The notes below the pieces were generated by a model. It saw nothing but the letters and a program-made list of their open reading frames with translations. It was not told the DNA's origin and did not search any database. A program made the position numbers and the translations under genes. From an uncultured Ruminococcus sp. (GTDB lineage: Bacteria > Bacillota > Clostridia > Oscillospirales > Ruminococcaceae), in contig CAMOEP010000157.1 in assembly GCA_946612185.1 (NCBI GenBank), positions 1 to 5,973 of the forward strand: a stretch of 5,973 nt of DNA. Direction: 5' to 3'. This document shows, piece after piece, positions 5,309 to 5,973 of the stretch (the stretch's first letter is position 1; the number at the start of each line of letters is the position of its first letter).

Positions 5309-5973
5309 CCTGCGATATCGTCCTCAGGTCTGGGCTTTTTGTAGTCCTTCTCGAAGCTTGTGGACAGGTCGATGGTTCTGCGCTCCAGATTAGGTTCTCT
5401 GCGCTCTCTCCTCTTGCCGCCGTTATTTCTTCTGTCGCCGTTACGGTCATTTCTGCCACCTCTGCGACCCTTTCCGCCGCCGGCGTTTCTGGGGTTAGTA
5501 GAGGAAATAATGATCTTTCTGTAAGGTTCTTCGCCTACAGAACGTGAAGCCACGCCCTCGATCTTAGCGATAGCGGAGTGAATAACACGTCTTTCATAGG
5601 GATTCATCGGCTCAAGGGGCTGGGACTTGCCGCTTCTCAGAACGCTCTTGGCAACCTTTGCAGCAAGCTGCTCCAGGGTTTCCTTACGCTTACTGCGGTA
5701 ACCCAGACAGTCGATAGTGATGCGGAAATAATCCTTATCGCCCTTGTTAGCAATTATGGAGCAGAGGTACTGAATAGAGTCCAGAGTCTCACCACGTCTG
5801 CCGATGATAGTGCCATTGTTATCGCTTTCGATATTCACAACAGCGCCAGTCTCATTCTGGTAGATAGTGAACTCAGCGTCGATATCCATAGCTCTGAGGA
5901 TACTTGTTATATAGTCTCTTGCAAGCTTTACCTTGGGGTGAAGCAGGTTTTCGTCCTCGATGAGGGTGAAGTT
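5281..5973 (-). CDS. jag: Jag/KhpB RNA-binding protein (SpoIIIJ-associated), 5' partial
   Basis: The reading frame is open to the right edge of the window, so 230 C-terminal residues are visible and the start, including any Jag-N domain, lies outside. An ATG at 5889 is internal, because 28 in-frame codons precede it and read as Jag sequence. Visible residues about 10-92 form a KH domain with the RNA-binding GRRG loop at 58-61. Residues about 98-158 form an R3H domain with its R-x3-H signature at R128/H132. From about 160 to 198 there is a Gly/Arg/Asn-rich tail, then a less biased C-terminal peptide ending LYGKIEL. In Firmicutes this family is encoded beside yidC/spoIIIJ, and KhpB works with KhpA as a global RNA-binding protein linked to cell elongation and division. 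The downstream neighbour mnmE agrees with this. The stop codon is 12 nt before a strong terminator hairpin. Identity is confident. The length of the missing N-terminus is unknown. Confidence 0.93.
   Translation of the reverse strand, partial: NFTLIEDENLLHPKVKLARDYITSILRAMDIDAEFTIYQNETGAVVNIESDNNGTIIGRRGETLDSIQYLCSIIANKGDKDYFRITIDCLGYRSKRKETLEQLAAKVAKSVLRSGKSQPLEPMNPYERRVIHSAIAKIEGVASRSVGEEPYRKIIISSTNPRNAGGGKGRRGGRNDRNGDRRNNGGKRRERREPNLERRTIDLSTSFEKDYKKPRPEDDIAGGLYGKIEL

Overview
The window looks like a stretch of the chromosome near the replication origin of a low-to-mid GC Firmicute. It is most likely an anaerobic clostridium of the Ruminococcus/Oscillospiraceae kind. This rests on the gene order jag - mnmE - mnmG - rsmG - noc, all on the minus strand, which is the classic origin-flanking order (rpmH-rnpA-yidC-jag-mnmE-mnmG-rsmG-noc) in Firmicutes. 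It also rests on strong AAGGAGG-type ribosome binding sites and on the proteins themselves. The genus is an inference from protein character and was not verified by any search.

Reading in the direction of transcription (right to left): 5973-5281 is the 3' part of jag (khpB), an RNA-binding KH/R3H protein with an Arg/Gly/Asn-rich tail, whose 5' end lies outside the window. A strong intrinsic terminator (5234-5268) separates it from mnmE (5222-3861), and its U-tract touches the mnmE ribosome binding site. mnmG (3823-1934) follows after a 37-nt gap that carries a parS-like palindrome. rsmG (1944-1240) overlaps the end of mnmG by 11 nt. A second terminator-like hairpin (1185-1218) closes that group. 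noc (1110-286), a ParB-family nucleoid occlusion protein, then appears to have its own extended -10 promoter and a leader in which its ribosome binding site can pair with an upstream complement.

The last 285 nt (285-1) hold no convincing gene but are packed with inverted and tandem repeats. There is a 23-nt tandem repeat whose two hairpins differ by a compensating base-pair change. There is also a set of overlapping inverted repeats that allow two mutually exclusive folds. This looks like a small structured or dispersed repeat element inserted downstream of noc.

Functionally, MnmE and MnmG form one complex that modifies the tRNA wobble uridine. RsmG methylates 16S rRNA, and Jag/KhpB binds RNA. 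Noc links chromosome position to cell division. The two parS-like palindromes fit a position near the origin, where ParB/Spo0J normally loads. No wholly new gene system is visible. The unexplained content lies in the non-coding structure: the left-end repeats, the variant parS-like sites and the leaders of noc and mnmE.
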